DNA of 19,967 nucleotides from an uncultured Planctomycetales bacterium (lineage in GTDB: Bacteria > Planctomycetota > Planctomycetia > Pirellulales > Thermoguttaceae), in the NCBI GenBank assembly GCA_937889015.1, contig CALARR010000066.1:1-19967 (forward strand), written 5' to 3'. The notes below the pieces were generated by a model. It worked only from the letters and a program-made list of their open reading frames with translations. It ran no database searches and was not told the DNA's origin. Both the position numbers and the translations under genes were made by a program. Every line of letters starts with the position of its first letter. Position 1 is the stretch's first letter. This document shows, piece after piece, positions 1 through 6,888 of the stretch.

Positions 1-2
1 CC

Positions 3-1046
3 TCACCAGGTCAATTCCAGGCCCGCGTGCGGGCCGTGGTACAGCACTTCGCCACGCCGGTCGAGCCACGCCGGCCCGTTGGTGAGCGTCGTGTAGTCCG
101 GGCTGAAGTTTTCGGCCGCCACAGCGATGTCGCCCACCCAGATCGCCTGATAGCCGATCCGGCTGGTGAGGTGCGGCGTCATGCGCCAGATGGCCGTCAG
201 GGCGAAATCGGCCACGTAGGACGTGCCGCTGCCACCGCGTTGCAGAGGACTCTGACCTTGGGAAACGCCATCGAAGCTCACCGCAGTCGACTGCCGCGCC
301 GAGTTGTTGCAGATCGCCCCCTTGATCTCGAAGTTCACCCAGTAGCGGTTGCCCGCATAGAACTCGAACAAGCCGCCAATCTGCGGTCCCAAGAGCTCGT
401 TTCGAGTTTGCGTAGCAACACTGATGTTCACGGGGGCGGCGACGCCACCCGAAGAATAGCCAAACAGCTCGCCGACGCGCATGTAGCGCAGGCCAAAGAT
501 GAACGAGCTGGTCAACCCGCTCGGTGGCGTAGGCAGCACGCACATCAAGTTCAGCTCGCCATTCTGAAGCTGCGAGGTCTCGTGGATATCGACCAGGTAC
601 TTGCTATCGAAGGCAGCGCCCAGGGGATTGCTGCCGAAGTTCGTGAAGGGAGAATCCAGCTCGCCGCTGGCGTCACGGACCGCCCCTGATTCATCCCACT
701 CGGCCAGCGCGAAGTAGGAAAACTCCACTGAAAAAGGCGTATCACCAAACGTGTGGCCGATGAGGAATTCTCCGCCCGCCTGGAAGGGCTGGTCCAGATC
801 GCCCGCCGAGAGGACGATGTTCCCGTCGATGGCGGCCACCGGGACCGTGTGTCGCACGTCCCGTCGCAGAACCAACGCGTCGCTGCGGAAGTACCAACAG
901 GGGTGAATCGCCGGCAGCGGTGGCGGCTTGTCGCAAATGCACTGGTCGCCGCACTGCGTGCAGGGAGGATCCATGGCCACCGACTGCGACACGGCAGTCA
1001 GGAAAACAACCGCGACAACCCCGATCAGCAGCAAGTGCTTGTACAT
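3..1046 (-). CDS. BBP7-family outer-membrane beta-barrel protein
   Basis: Predicted 347-residue protein. An N-terminal signal peptide (hydrophobic residues about 4-18, cleavage near SVA-MD) is followed by a short Cys-rich stretch (C-x2-C-x3-C-x-C just after cleavage) and a body of alternating hydrophobic/polar strands with Gly and aromatics. It ends in an aromatic residue (LELTW), as expected for a strand recognised by the outer-membrane insertion machinery. The pattern 'YFRSDALVLRRD' near the start and 'FIFGLRYMR' in the middle is typical of the planctomycete BBP7 putative porins. I chose the ATG at 1046 rather than the one at 1058 because GAGGGG lies about 4 nt upstream of it. It is divergent from the lactonase gene, with a 330-bp gap. 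Function as a porin is inferred; the family is poorly characterised. Confidence 0.85.
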   Translation of the reverse strand: MYKHLLLIGVVAVVFLTAVSQSVAMDPPCTQCGDQCICDKPPPLPAIHPCWYFRSDALVLRRDVRHTVPVAAIDGNIVLSAGDLDQPFQAGGEFLIGHTFGDTPFSVEFSYFALAEWDESGAVRDASGELDSPFTNFGSNPLGAAFDSKYLVDIHETSQLQNGELNLMCVLPTPPSGLTSSFIFGLRYMRVGELFGYSSGGVAAPVNISVATQTRNELLGPQIGGLFEFYAGNRYWVNFEIKGAICNNSARQSTAVSFDGVSQGQSPLQRGGSGTSYVADFALTAIWRMTPHLTSRIGYQAIWVGDIAVAAENFSPDYTTLTNGPAWLDRRGEVLYHGPHAGLELTW

Positions 1047-1376
1047 CACGCCCCTCATGGACGTTGAGTGATTGACGCCAGGCGATCGCAGCGCAATAAC
1101 GCTACGCAGGGAACCTCCTGGAGAGGCCCCTAACTTCTTCTTCGGCTTTCCGTCCGGCCATCCTCAACCGATCGCCATATCCGTTAGTCCTGAACTGTGC
1201 GGCATGGGCGGCACGTTTTGCGCCGTTTGCCAGGCTTGGCAAAAACCGCCCACAACCACACCACCCATCTGTAGGGGGAGTCGCTGCGCCGAGTGGTCGA
1301 CTGCCTCGTATTCTGCTAACTTGAGTGACTGCCCAACTTCCAGCCGCAATGATCTCACCTCGGAGGAATGACTACC
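1047..1376. promoter_or_regulatory. Divergent intergenic region with nested inverted repeat
   Basis: This 330-bp gap separates two divergently transcribed genes, so it must hold both promoters; I see no clear -35/-10 pair for either. It contains a nested palindrome: outer arms GGGCGG (1206-1211) and CCGCCC (1246-1251), and a perfect inner inverted repeat TTTGCCA (1226-1232) / TGGCAAA (1237-1243) with a 4-nt loop GGCT. The inner repeat could be a repressor operator or an RNA hairpin in the lactonase leader. A second, weaker imperfect repeat (CCTCCTGGAGAGG) lies near 1117-1129. No small gene is convincing here. Confidence 0.45.
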
Positions 1377-2549
1377 ATGATCTTCGACCCGCACCTTGCC
1401 TTGACAGCCTTCCTGGGCGGTAGCATCATCCTGTCCACCGTCTCCCTGGCGGCGGCCCAGTCGTCCGGCAGCCAGACCCTCTGGGTCTACATCGGCACCT
1501 ACACGCGCACCCAGAGCAAGGGCATCTACCTGATGCGGCTCGATCTGGCCTCGGGTCGCGTGAGCGATCCGGAACTGGTCGCCGAAGTGACGGGCCCCTC
1601 GTTCCTGGCCATTCACCCCACCCGGCCGCTGATGTACTCCGTGGGCGAGATCATCGACGCGGCCGGCAAGAAGACCGGCGCGGTCAATGCCTACACGATT
1701 CAGTCCGGCACCGGCAAACTGATCCTGCTCAATCAGCAGCCCTCGGCCGGCCTGGGACCGTGCCACGTGGCCGTCGATCGTTCGGGCCGCTGCGTGCTGG
1801 TGGCCAACTACAGCGGCGGCAACTTTGCCTGCCTGCCGATCCAGGCCGACGGCAAATTGGCCCCGGCCGCAACCTTCATCCAGCACGAGGGATCCGGCCC
1901 GCACCCCAAGCGCCAGCAGGCAGCCCACGCGCATTCGGCCAACGTCTCGCCCGACAACCGTTTCGCCTTCATCGCCGACCTGGGCCTGGACAAGATGATG
2001 ATCTACCGCCTGGATGCGGAGAAAGGGCTCCTCACGCCCAACGATCCGGCCTTTGTCAAGCTGCCTCCCGGCGCCGGGCCGCGGCACTTCGCCTTCCATC
2101 CCAATGGGCGCTGGGCCTATGCGATCAATGAGCTGGACTCGACCCTCAGCGCCATGATCTACGACGCCGAGAAGGGGGCCTTGGAGGTCATTCAGACCGT
2201 GACCACGCTGCCGGCGGGCTTCGAAGGCAACAACACCACGGCCGAAGTCCAGGTGCATCCCTCGGGCCGCTTCGTCTACGGCTCCAACCGCGGCCACGAC
2301 AGCATCGCCGCCTTCGCCGTCGATCCCAGCAGCGGCAAGCTCAGCTTCCTCAGCCACACGCCCACCCAGGGCAAGAACCCGCGCAATTTCGGCGTCGATC
2401 CCACCGGCGCGTTCTTGCTGGCGGCCAACCAGGACGGCAACAACGTGGTGGTCTACCGCATCGACCAACAGACCGGCGGCCTGCAGCCCACCGGCCAGAG
2501 CTTCCAGATCCCCATGCCGGTGTGCGTGAAATTCATGCGCCCGCTGTAA
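1377..2549 (+). CDS. Secreted lactonase (6-phosphogluconolactonase family, Pgl/YbhE-type)
   Basis: Predicted 390-residue seven-bladed propeller of the lactonase family (PF10282 type). Evidence is the repeated 'F.V.P.GRF.Y..N' blade pattern: GPRHFAFHPNGRWAYAINEL, then VQVHPSGRFVYGSNRGHDS, then NFGVDPTGAFLLAANQDG, plus the opening 'WVYIGTYT' strand. The family's type enzyme hydrolyses 6-phosphogluconolactone in the oxidative pentose phosphate pathway. Here a signal peptide (hydrophobic residues about 6-27, cleavage near AAA-QS) predicts export, so the substrate is more likely an unphosphorylated sugar lactone or unknown. The ATG at 1377 is preferred over 1368 because the Shine-Dalgarno GGAGG (1362-1366) is 10 nt from it and only 1 nt from the other. 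The gene is monocistronic and convergent with the redox cluster. Confidence 0.85.
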   Translation: MIFDPHLALTAFLGGSIILSTVSLAAAQSSGSQTLWVYIGTYTRTQSKGIYLMRLDLASGRVSDPELVAEVTGPSFLAIHPTRPLMYSVGEIIDAAGKKTGAVNAYTIQSGTGKLILLNQQPSAGLGPCHVAVDRSGRCVLVANYSGGNFACLPIQADGKLAPAATFIQHEGSGPHPKRQQAAHAHSANVSPDNRFAFIADLGLDKMMIYRLDAEKGLLTPNDPAFVKLPPGAGPRHFAFHPNGRWAYAINELDSTLSAMIYDAEKGALEVIQTVTTLPAGFEGNNTTAEVQVHPSGRFVYGSNRGHDSIAAFAVDPSSGKLSFLSHTPTQGKNPRNFGVDPTGAFLLAANQDGNNVVVYRIDQQTGGLQPTGQSFQIPMPVCVKFMRPL

Positions 2550-2715
2550 GTAGCACGATTGACTGGGAATAGCCGCCTGCACAGGCTATGGAGGGACAAC
2601 GAATGCCGTGCCTCTCGCGCGTGTTGCCTCGGGAAACGGGTCTCCCGCTCGTCGGCCTCGCGGCATAACTTGCCTGGGTCGCAATAGATCAAGGGGTTCG
2701 CTTGTCCAGGAAGGC
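2550..2715. terminator. Convergent intergenic gap with weak stem-loops
   Basis: This 166-bp space separates the 3' ends of the lactonase gene (plus) and the flavoprotein gene (minus). It holds an inverted repeat ATAGCC (2569-2574) / GGCTAT (2584-2589) with a 9-nt loop, about 20 nt after the lactonase stop, and a 5-bp stem CGGGA (2630-2634) / TCCCG (2643-2647). Neither is followed by a T tract on either strand, so these are at best weak or factor-dependent terminators. Confidence 0.3.
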
Positions 2716-4308
2716 CTACTGCCCCAGGATCGGCAGCAGTTTGGACTGCTTCTCGTGGAACGACAGTGCGGCCGTGGGGCATGCGGCCACGCACTTGGCG
2801 GCCACTCGCCCCAAAGCCTCATCCAGCGACCGGTCGAATGGCACGCCAATCCGCACGTCGAATCCCCGGCCCACGAAGCTCAACCCCAGCGGCTCGCCAG
2901 CCTCCTCCACAATCTGGATGCACAGCCCGCAGTTGATGCACTTGCCCGGCTCATACAGCACGCCCGAGGGTTGCAGGTGCTGTTCGAATCGCGCACGCTG
3001 GCCGGCGTAGCGGTTGGGATCCGCCCCGTACTGCTGCGCGTAGCGCCGCAGTTTGCAGACGTCGCGCCCGCGGCAGTCGCAGTGCAGACAACGTTGCGCC
3101 TGGCCGGCCGCCCGATCCGGTGCCGACTCGTCCGGCGGCACGTCGGTGCGCGGCGCCGGGTTCGAGCAGGTGGTGAACTGCCGGACCTCTTCCGGTTCGA
3201 GCCTTCCCAACCGCGTGGAGAAGGGACGCACCACGCCGGTCACGGGCGCCGCACGCAGGTATTGATCGATGGCTACCGCGGCTTCCTTGCCGTCGGCCGC
3301 GCTGCGCACGGCCAACCCTTTGGTACGGATCGCATTACCGGCCGCAAACACGCCGGCCACGCTGGTTTGATACGTCTCCTTGTTGACCTGGATCCCGCGC
3401 GCCCCGGCCGCCACCTCCCAGGCAAAAGCATAGTCGCGCGCCTCGCCGCCGCAGGCGATCAGCACGGCGTCGTAGCTGCCGCGAACTTCGCTGAACCGGG
3501 CCGCATCGTCGATCGCCTGCGCGCAGCGCAATTCGATGCCGACCCTCAACAGGGCCGTGACCTCCGCGTCCAGCACCTCCGGCGGCAATTCGGCCGGGCT
3601 GTACTCATGGCGCAACCGGCCGCCCGGCAATGCCTGGGCCTCGAAGACCGTGCAGGCGTGGCCCAACTGGGTCAGATAGTAGGCCGCCGACAACCCGGTG
3701 ATTCCCGCCCCGATGATCGCCACGCGCTTCGCGCTGGGCGCGGCACAAAAGGGAACATAGGGTTGCGCGGAGGCCAGATCGGCATCGGCGGCGAAGCGTT
3801 TCAGTTGGCACACGGCCACCGCTCCGTCGGCGCCCTGGCGGCGGCAGCCCTTCTCGCACGGCTTGGGACAGATTCGCCCCAGCACGGCCGGAAAGGCGAT
3901 GTCCCGCTTGATGGTCACGATCGCCTCGTGATCCTCTTGCCGGCCGATCTGCCGCAGCATGTTGGGCACGTCCATGTGCGCCGGACAGGCAAACTGGCAG
4001 GGCGCCAGACAGTCGCCCAAATGATCGCTCAACAGCAACTCCAAGGCCGTGCGCCGCACGTGGTGTACGGCCTCGGTTTCGCTCTCAACGACCATCCCCT
4101 CCTCGGCCAGGGTGGCGCAGGCCGGAACCAGTCGACCGCCGCCGGTGCCGCAGACCTTGACCATGCACACCAGGCAGGACGTCGAAGGCCGATAGCCCTC
4201 CAGGTGGCAGAGCGAAGGCACCTCGATCCCCAGGGCCGCCGCCGCCTCCAGCAGCGTCGTTCCCGGCGATACGTCGATTTCACGTTGGTCAATGCTCAGG
4301 CAAGGCAT
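2716..4308 (-). CDS. [2Fe-2S]/FAD/[4Fe-4S] flavoprotein, GltD-related but lacking the NAD(P)H domain
   Basis: Predicted 530-residue cytoplasmic protein. Residues 1-80 are a plant-type [2Fe-2S] domain (C34, C45, C48, C64), as in NuoG/HydA. Residues 100-155 are the GltD/DPD-type Cys-rich module (C100, C104, C108, C147, C151, C155). Residues 196-350 are an FAD fold with GAGITGLSAAYYL, the GGRLR loop and a closing GVFAAGNAIR motif. The usual NAD(P)H-binding Rossmann domain between 'YDAVLIACGG' (279-288) and the closing motif is absent. A Cys group at 407-418 follows, then a C-terminal dicluster-ferredoxin-like domain with C457, C460, C463, C506 and C510; three expected cysteines are replaced (V467, G500, A503), so one cluster is probably retained. 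It is the last gene of the redox block. It probably exchanges electrons with the upstream NuoEF-like protein rather than binding NAD(P)H itself (inference). No Shine-Dalgarno is seen; a repeat abuts the start. Confidence 0.8.
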   Translation of the reverse strand: MPCLSIDQREIDVSPGTTLLEAAAALGIEVPSLCHLEGYRPSTSCLVCMVKVCGTGGGRLVPACATLAEEGMVVESETEAVHHVRRTALELLLSDHLGDCLAPCQFACPAHMDVPNMLRQIGRQEDHEAIVTIKRDIAFPAVLGRICPKPCEKGCRRQGADGAVAVCQLKRFAADADLASAQPYVPFCAAPSAKRVAIIGAGITGLSAAYYLTQLGHACTVFEAQALPGGRLRHEYSPAELPPEVLDAEVTALLRVGIELRCAQAIDDAARFSEVRGSYDAVLIACGGEARDYAFAWEVAAGARGIQVNKETYQTSVAGVFAAGNAIRTKGLAVRSAADGKEAAVAIDQYLRAAPVTGVVRPFSTRLGRLEPEEVRQFTTCSNPAPRTDVPPDESAPDRAAGQAQRCLHCDCRGRDVCKLRRYAQQYGADPNRYAGQRARFEQHLQPSGVLYEPGKCINCGLCIQIVEEAGEPLGLSFVGRGFDVRIGVPFDRSLDEALGRVAAKCVAACPTAALSFHEKQSKLLPILGQ

Positions 4309-4430
4309 GAATGTAGGATGTGCAATGTCGAATGTCGAATGTCAAATGCCGAATGTGGGATGTCGCATGTGGGGTGTCGATGTCTGGTCCTGCTTTCACA
4401 TCCAACATCTCACATCCTACATCCAAAATC
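4309..4430. repeat. Intergenic heptamer repeat with inverted arm
   Basis: Most of the 128-bp gap between two redox genes is built of 7-bp units. Reading the plus strand from 4309, about ten consecutive units follow the consensus GAATGTC (variants GGATGTG, CAATGTC, AAATGCC, GCATGTG) to about 4378. A spacer of roughly 18 bp follows, then an arm (4397-4430) that is the reverse complement of the same unit (CACATCCAACATCT and CACATCCTACATCC). The outermost arms, 4309-4322 and 4411-4424, match as an inverted repeat in 13 of 14 positions. The transcript can therefore fold into a long hairpin ending exactly at the start codon of the downstream gene. Confidence 0.8.
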
Positions 4431-4436
4431 TTCTTC

Positions 4437-6788
4437 TCACCGCACTTCAATGGCCTTGGTCGGACAAATCTGCCGGCACGTATCGCAGCGCGTACACTTC
4501 TCCAGGTCGATGTGGTGCCGCACGTAGGGGGTCATGGCGATCGCCTCGGCCGGACAGTGCTGCGCGCACAGCGTGCAGGCAATGCACTTGTCGGTCACGT
4601 AATAGCCGATCAGTTCCTTGCACTTGCCGGCCGGGCAGCGGCCGCTCAGGTGCGCCACGTACTCGTCGCGGAAGTAGCGCAGTGTGGAGAGCACCGGATT
4701 GGGCGCCGTGCGTCCCAGCCCGCAAAGGCTGGCCGCACTCACCGCGCGCGCCAGTTGCTCCAGTTCTTCCAGGTCTTCGTGCTTCCCCTGTCCGCCGCAA
4801 ATGCGGTCCAGGATATCCAGCATCCGCCGCGTGCCCACGCGGCAGAAGGTACACTTGCCGCACGACTGGTCCTGCGTGAACCGCAGGAAATAGCGCGCAA
4901 TATCCACCATGCAATCGGTGTCATCCAGAACCACCAGGCCGCCCGAGCCCATGATCGCCCCGACCGAGGTCAAGGCCTCGTAGTCCACGGTGGTGTGCGC
5001 CAGCGACGCGGGAATACAGCCGCCGGAAGGGCCGCCCACCTGCACCGCCTTGAACGTCCGCCCCTCGGCCACGCCGCCGCCAATCTCCTCCACGATCTGC
5101 CGGATCGTAACGCCCATCGGCACTTCGATCAGCCCGCCGCGGCGAACCTTGCCCGCCAGGGCAAACACCTTCGTCCCCTTGCTGCGCTGCGTGCCCAGGG
5201 CGGCGAAGGCCTCGGCCCCGTGCCGCAGGATCCACGGCACCAGCGAATAGGTTTCCACATTGTTGACCAGGGTGGGCTTGTCCCACAGGCCGCGTTGGGC
5301 AGGGAAGGGGGGCCGCAGCCGCGGCATCCCTCGCTGCCCCTGCAGCGAGGCCAGCAGCGCCGTCTCCTCGCCGCACACAAACGCGCCCGCCCCTTCCTTG
5401 ACTTCCAACTCCAGCCCCATCGCGCCGCCGAACATGTTCGGGCCGATCAGGCCCTGCTGCCGGCAGCGGTCCAGGGCCTCGCGAATCCGCTCTACGGCCA
5501 GGGGATACTCGGCGCGAATGTAGAACACGCCCCGGTTTGCACCCACCGCGCGCGCCGCAATCGCCATCCCTTCGATAATGCGGTACGGGAAGGACTCCAG
5601 CAGCATGCGATCCATGAACGCGCCCGGGTCCCCTTCATCCCCGTTGCAGATGATGTACTTCTCGCTTCCGGCGGCCTCGCGCACCCGGGCCCACTTGGTG
5701 CCCGTAGGGAAACCGGCCCCGCCGCGACCGCGCAGGCCGCTGGCCGTGACCTGGGCCACAACCTCCTCCGGCGCCAGCGACACCGCCTTGCGCAAGGCCT
5801 CGAATCCCCCATGGCGCAGATACTCGTCCAGATCCGTGGGATCGATCTGGCCGCTGAGGTCCGTGGCCAGCCGCCGCTGCGGTCCCAGGAAGGCGCACAC
5901 CGGCCCCTCGCGCACCTCCAACGCCGCTTGCGCCAGCGACTGGCTGTCCTCGTCGTTGGCCAGCCGATCCAAAACCCGCGTCAGGGCATAGCCCACGCGC
6001 CGCACGATCCCTCGCGGCTTGAAATGCCGCAACACGATCGATCGGGCACTCTCTGCGTTCACCTTGGCGTAGAGGGCCGAATCGTCCCGGCCCGGCAGGG
6101 TCAACTCCACCAGCGGCGTCTGGTGGCACATGCCCACGCAGCCCACGCGTTTGACGACGGCGGCCGCGCCGATCTCGTCCAGGATTTCCTGCACGGCCTG
6201 GAACACCTTGCCGCTGCCCTGCGCCACGCAACACGATCCCAGCCCCACGCGGACCTCGCCCACCCCTGCGTGCGCCGGCCGCGCGCCGAGCTTCCGCCTG
6301 GCGGCGGCGCCGTTTCCCTGCTGGCGGAGAAAGTCGCCGAGCATCTCCGGCACGCCATGCGGCGTCAGCCGGCCGTAGGTCAACGAATCGATCTGCACCA
6401 CCGGCGCCAGCGTGCAACACCCCAGGCAGGCCACCTTCTGCACCGTGAAGCGGCCGTCCTGGTCGGTGTCGTCGCCGTTACGCAAGTGCAACTGGTAGCG
6501 CAGGGCGTCATGGATCAACTCCGCCCCCTTCACGTGGCAGGCCGTGCCGTGGCACACGCTGATCAAATGCTGGCCCACCGGACGGTGACGAAACTGCGTG
6601 TAGAAAGTCGACACGCCCGTGATCGCCGCCGGCGTGATGTCGCTCAACTCGCACACGCGCTGCAGGGCCTCGCGCGGCAAGTAGCGATAGTGGGTCTGCA
6701 AGGCCTGGAGCACCGGAATCACCGCCTCCGGCCGCCGGCCCAGACGCTCCAGGGTGCGATCGACAAAGGTCAGATCAAGGTCAGACAT
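4437..6788 (-). CDS. Fused NuoE-NuoF-type NAD(H) dehydrogenase subunit (HydC-HydB-like)
   Basis: Predicted 783-residue cytoplasmic protein joining two normally separate subunits. Residues 1-150 are a NuoE/HydC thioredoxin-like [2Fe-2S] domain (C79-x4-C84, C121-x3-C125). Residues 175-245 are a second thioredoxin-like domain as at the N terminus of HydB/HndC (C186/C187, C217, C221); the canonical first cysteine is G182. Residues 320-700 are the NuoF core: GRGGAGFPTGTKW (NADH site), NGDEGDPGAFMDR (FMN site), GEETALLASLQG, and the cluster motif C643-x2-C646-x2-C649 with C689. Residues 735-775 hold two complete [4Fe-4S] motifs (C735/738/741/745 and C765/768/771/775). It should oxidise or reduce NAD(H) and pass electrons to Fe-S partners. 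It has no signal peptide. No Shine-Dalgarno is seen before the ATG, which follows a repeat. It is the likely electron-input module of the cluster. Confidence 0.9.
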   Translation of the reverse strand: MSDLDLTFVDRTLERLGRRPEAVIPVLQALQTHYRYLPREALQRVCELSDITPAAITGVSTFYTQFRHRPVGQHLISVCHGTACHVKGAELIHDALRYQLHLRNGDDTDQDGRFTVQKVACLGCCTLAPVVQIDSLTYGRLTPHGVPEMLGDFLRQQGNGAAARRKLGARPAHAGVGEVRVGLGSCCVAQGSGKVFQAVQEILDEIGAAAVVKRVGCVGMCHQTPLVELTLPGRDDSALYAKVNAESARSIVLRHFKPRGIVRRVGYALTRVLDRLANDEDSQSLAQAALEVREGPVCAFLGPQRRLATDLSGQIDPTDLDEYLRHGGFEALRKAVSLAPEEVVAQVTASGLRGRGGAGFPTGTKWARVREAAGSEKYIICNGDEGDPGAFMDRMLLESFPYRIIEGMAIAARAVGANRGVFYIRAEYPLAVERIREALDRCRQQGLIGPNMFGGAMGLELEVKEGAGAFVCGEETALLASLQGQRGMPRLRPPFPAQRGLWDKPTLVNNVETYSLVPWILRHGAEAFAALGTQRSKGTKVFALAGKVRRGGLIEVPMGVTIRQIVEEIGGGVAEGRTFKAVQVGGPSGGCIPASLAHTTVDYEALTSVGAIMGSGGLVVLDDTDCMVDIARYFLRFTQDQSCGKCTFCRVGTRRMLDILDRICGGQGKHEDLEELEQLARAVSAASLCGLGRTAPNPVLSTLRYFRDEYVAHLSGRCPAGKCKELIGYYVTDKCIACTLCAQHCPAEAIAMTPYVRHHIDLEKCTRCDTCRQICPTKAIEVR

Positions 6789-6850
6789 GAGCAGCTATCA
6801 GGATATCGGCTATCAGCGGTCAGCTATCAGCGTTCAGTGGTCGGCGGGGA
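6789..6850. repeat. Second intergenic heptamer-type repeat (CAGCTAT family)
   Basis: Between the propeller gene (stop at 6889) and the NuoEF-like gene, the sequence from about 6792 runs in near-7-bp units: CAGCTAT, CAGGATAT, CGGCTAT, CAGCGGT, CAGCTAT, CAGCGTT, CAGTGGT. It is unrelated in sequence to the GAATGTC repeat at 4309-4430 but similar in architecture and placement, immediately upstream of a start codon. The rest of the 100-bp gap shows nothing recognisable. Confidence 0.65.
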
Positions 6851-6888
6851 CGAAATGGCTTGGGGTCCATCGTCGAACGTTCATTCTC

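Noticed and set aside
1164..2582. 472-codon minus-strand open frame opposite the lactonase gene
   Set aside because: Shadow of a well-supported gene that has its own Shine-Dalgarno, signal peptide and propeller motifs.
4309..4430. CRISPR array
   Set aside because: Units are 7 bp and contiguous, with no unique spacers and no cas genes nearby.
2608..4527. Long plus-strand open frame opposite the flavoprotein gene
   Set aside because: It lies antisense to a gene with clear Fe-S and FAD motifs, has Arg/His/Gln-rich composition typical of shadow frames in GC-rich DNA, and runs into the heptamer repeat.
2716..6788. Electron-bifurcating [FeFe]-hydrogenase (HydABC)
   Set aside because: The HydB/HydC-like parts are present, but neither protein carries H-cluster motifs and no hydrogenase subunit lies in the window.
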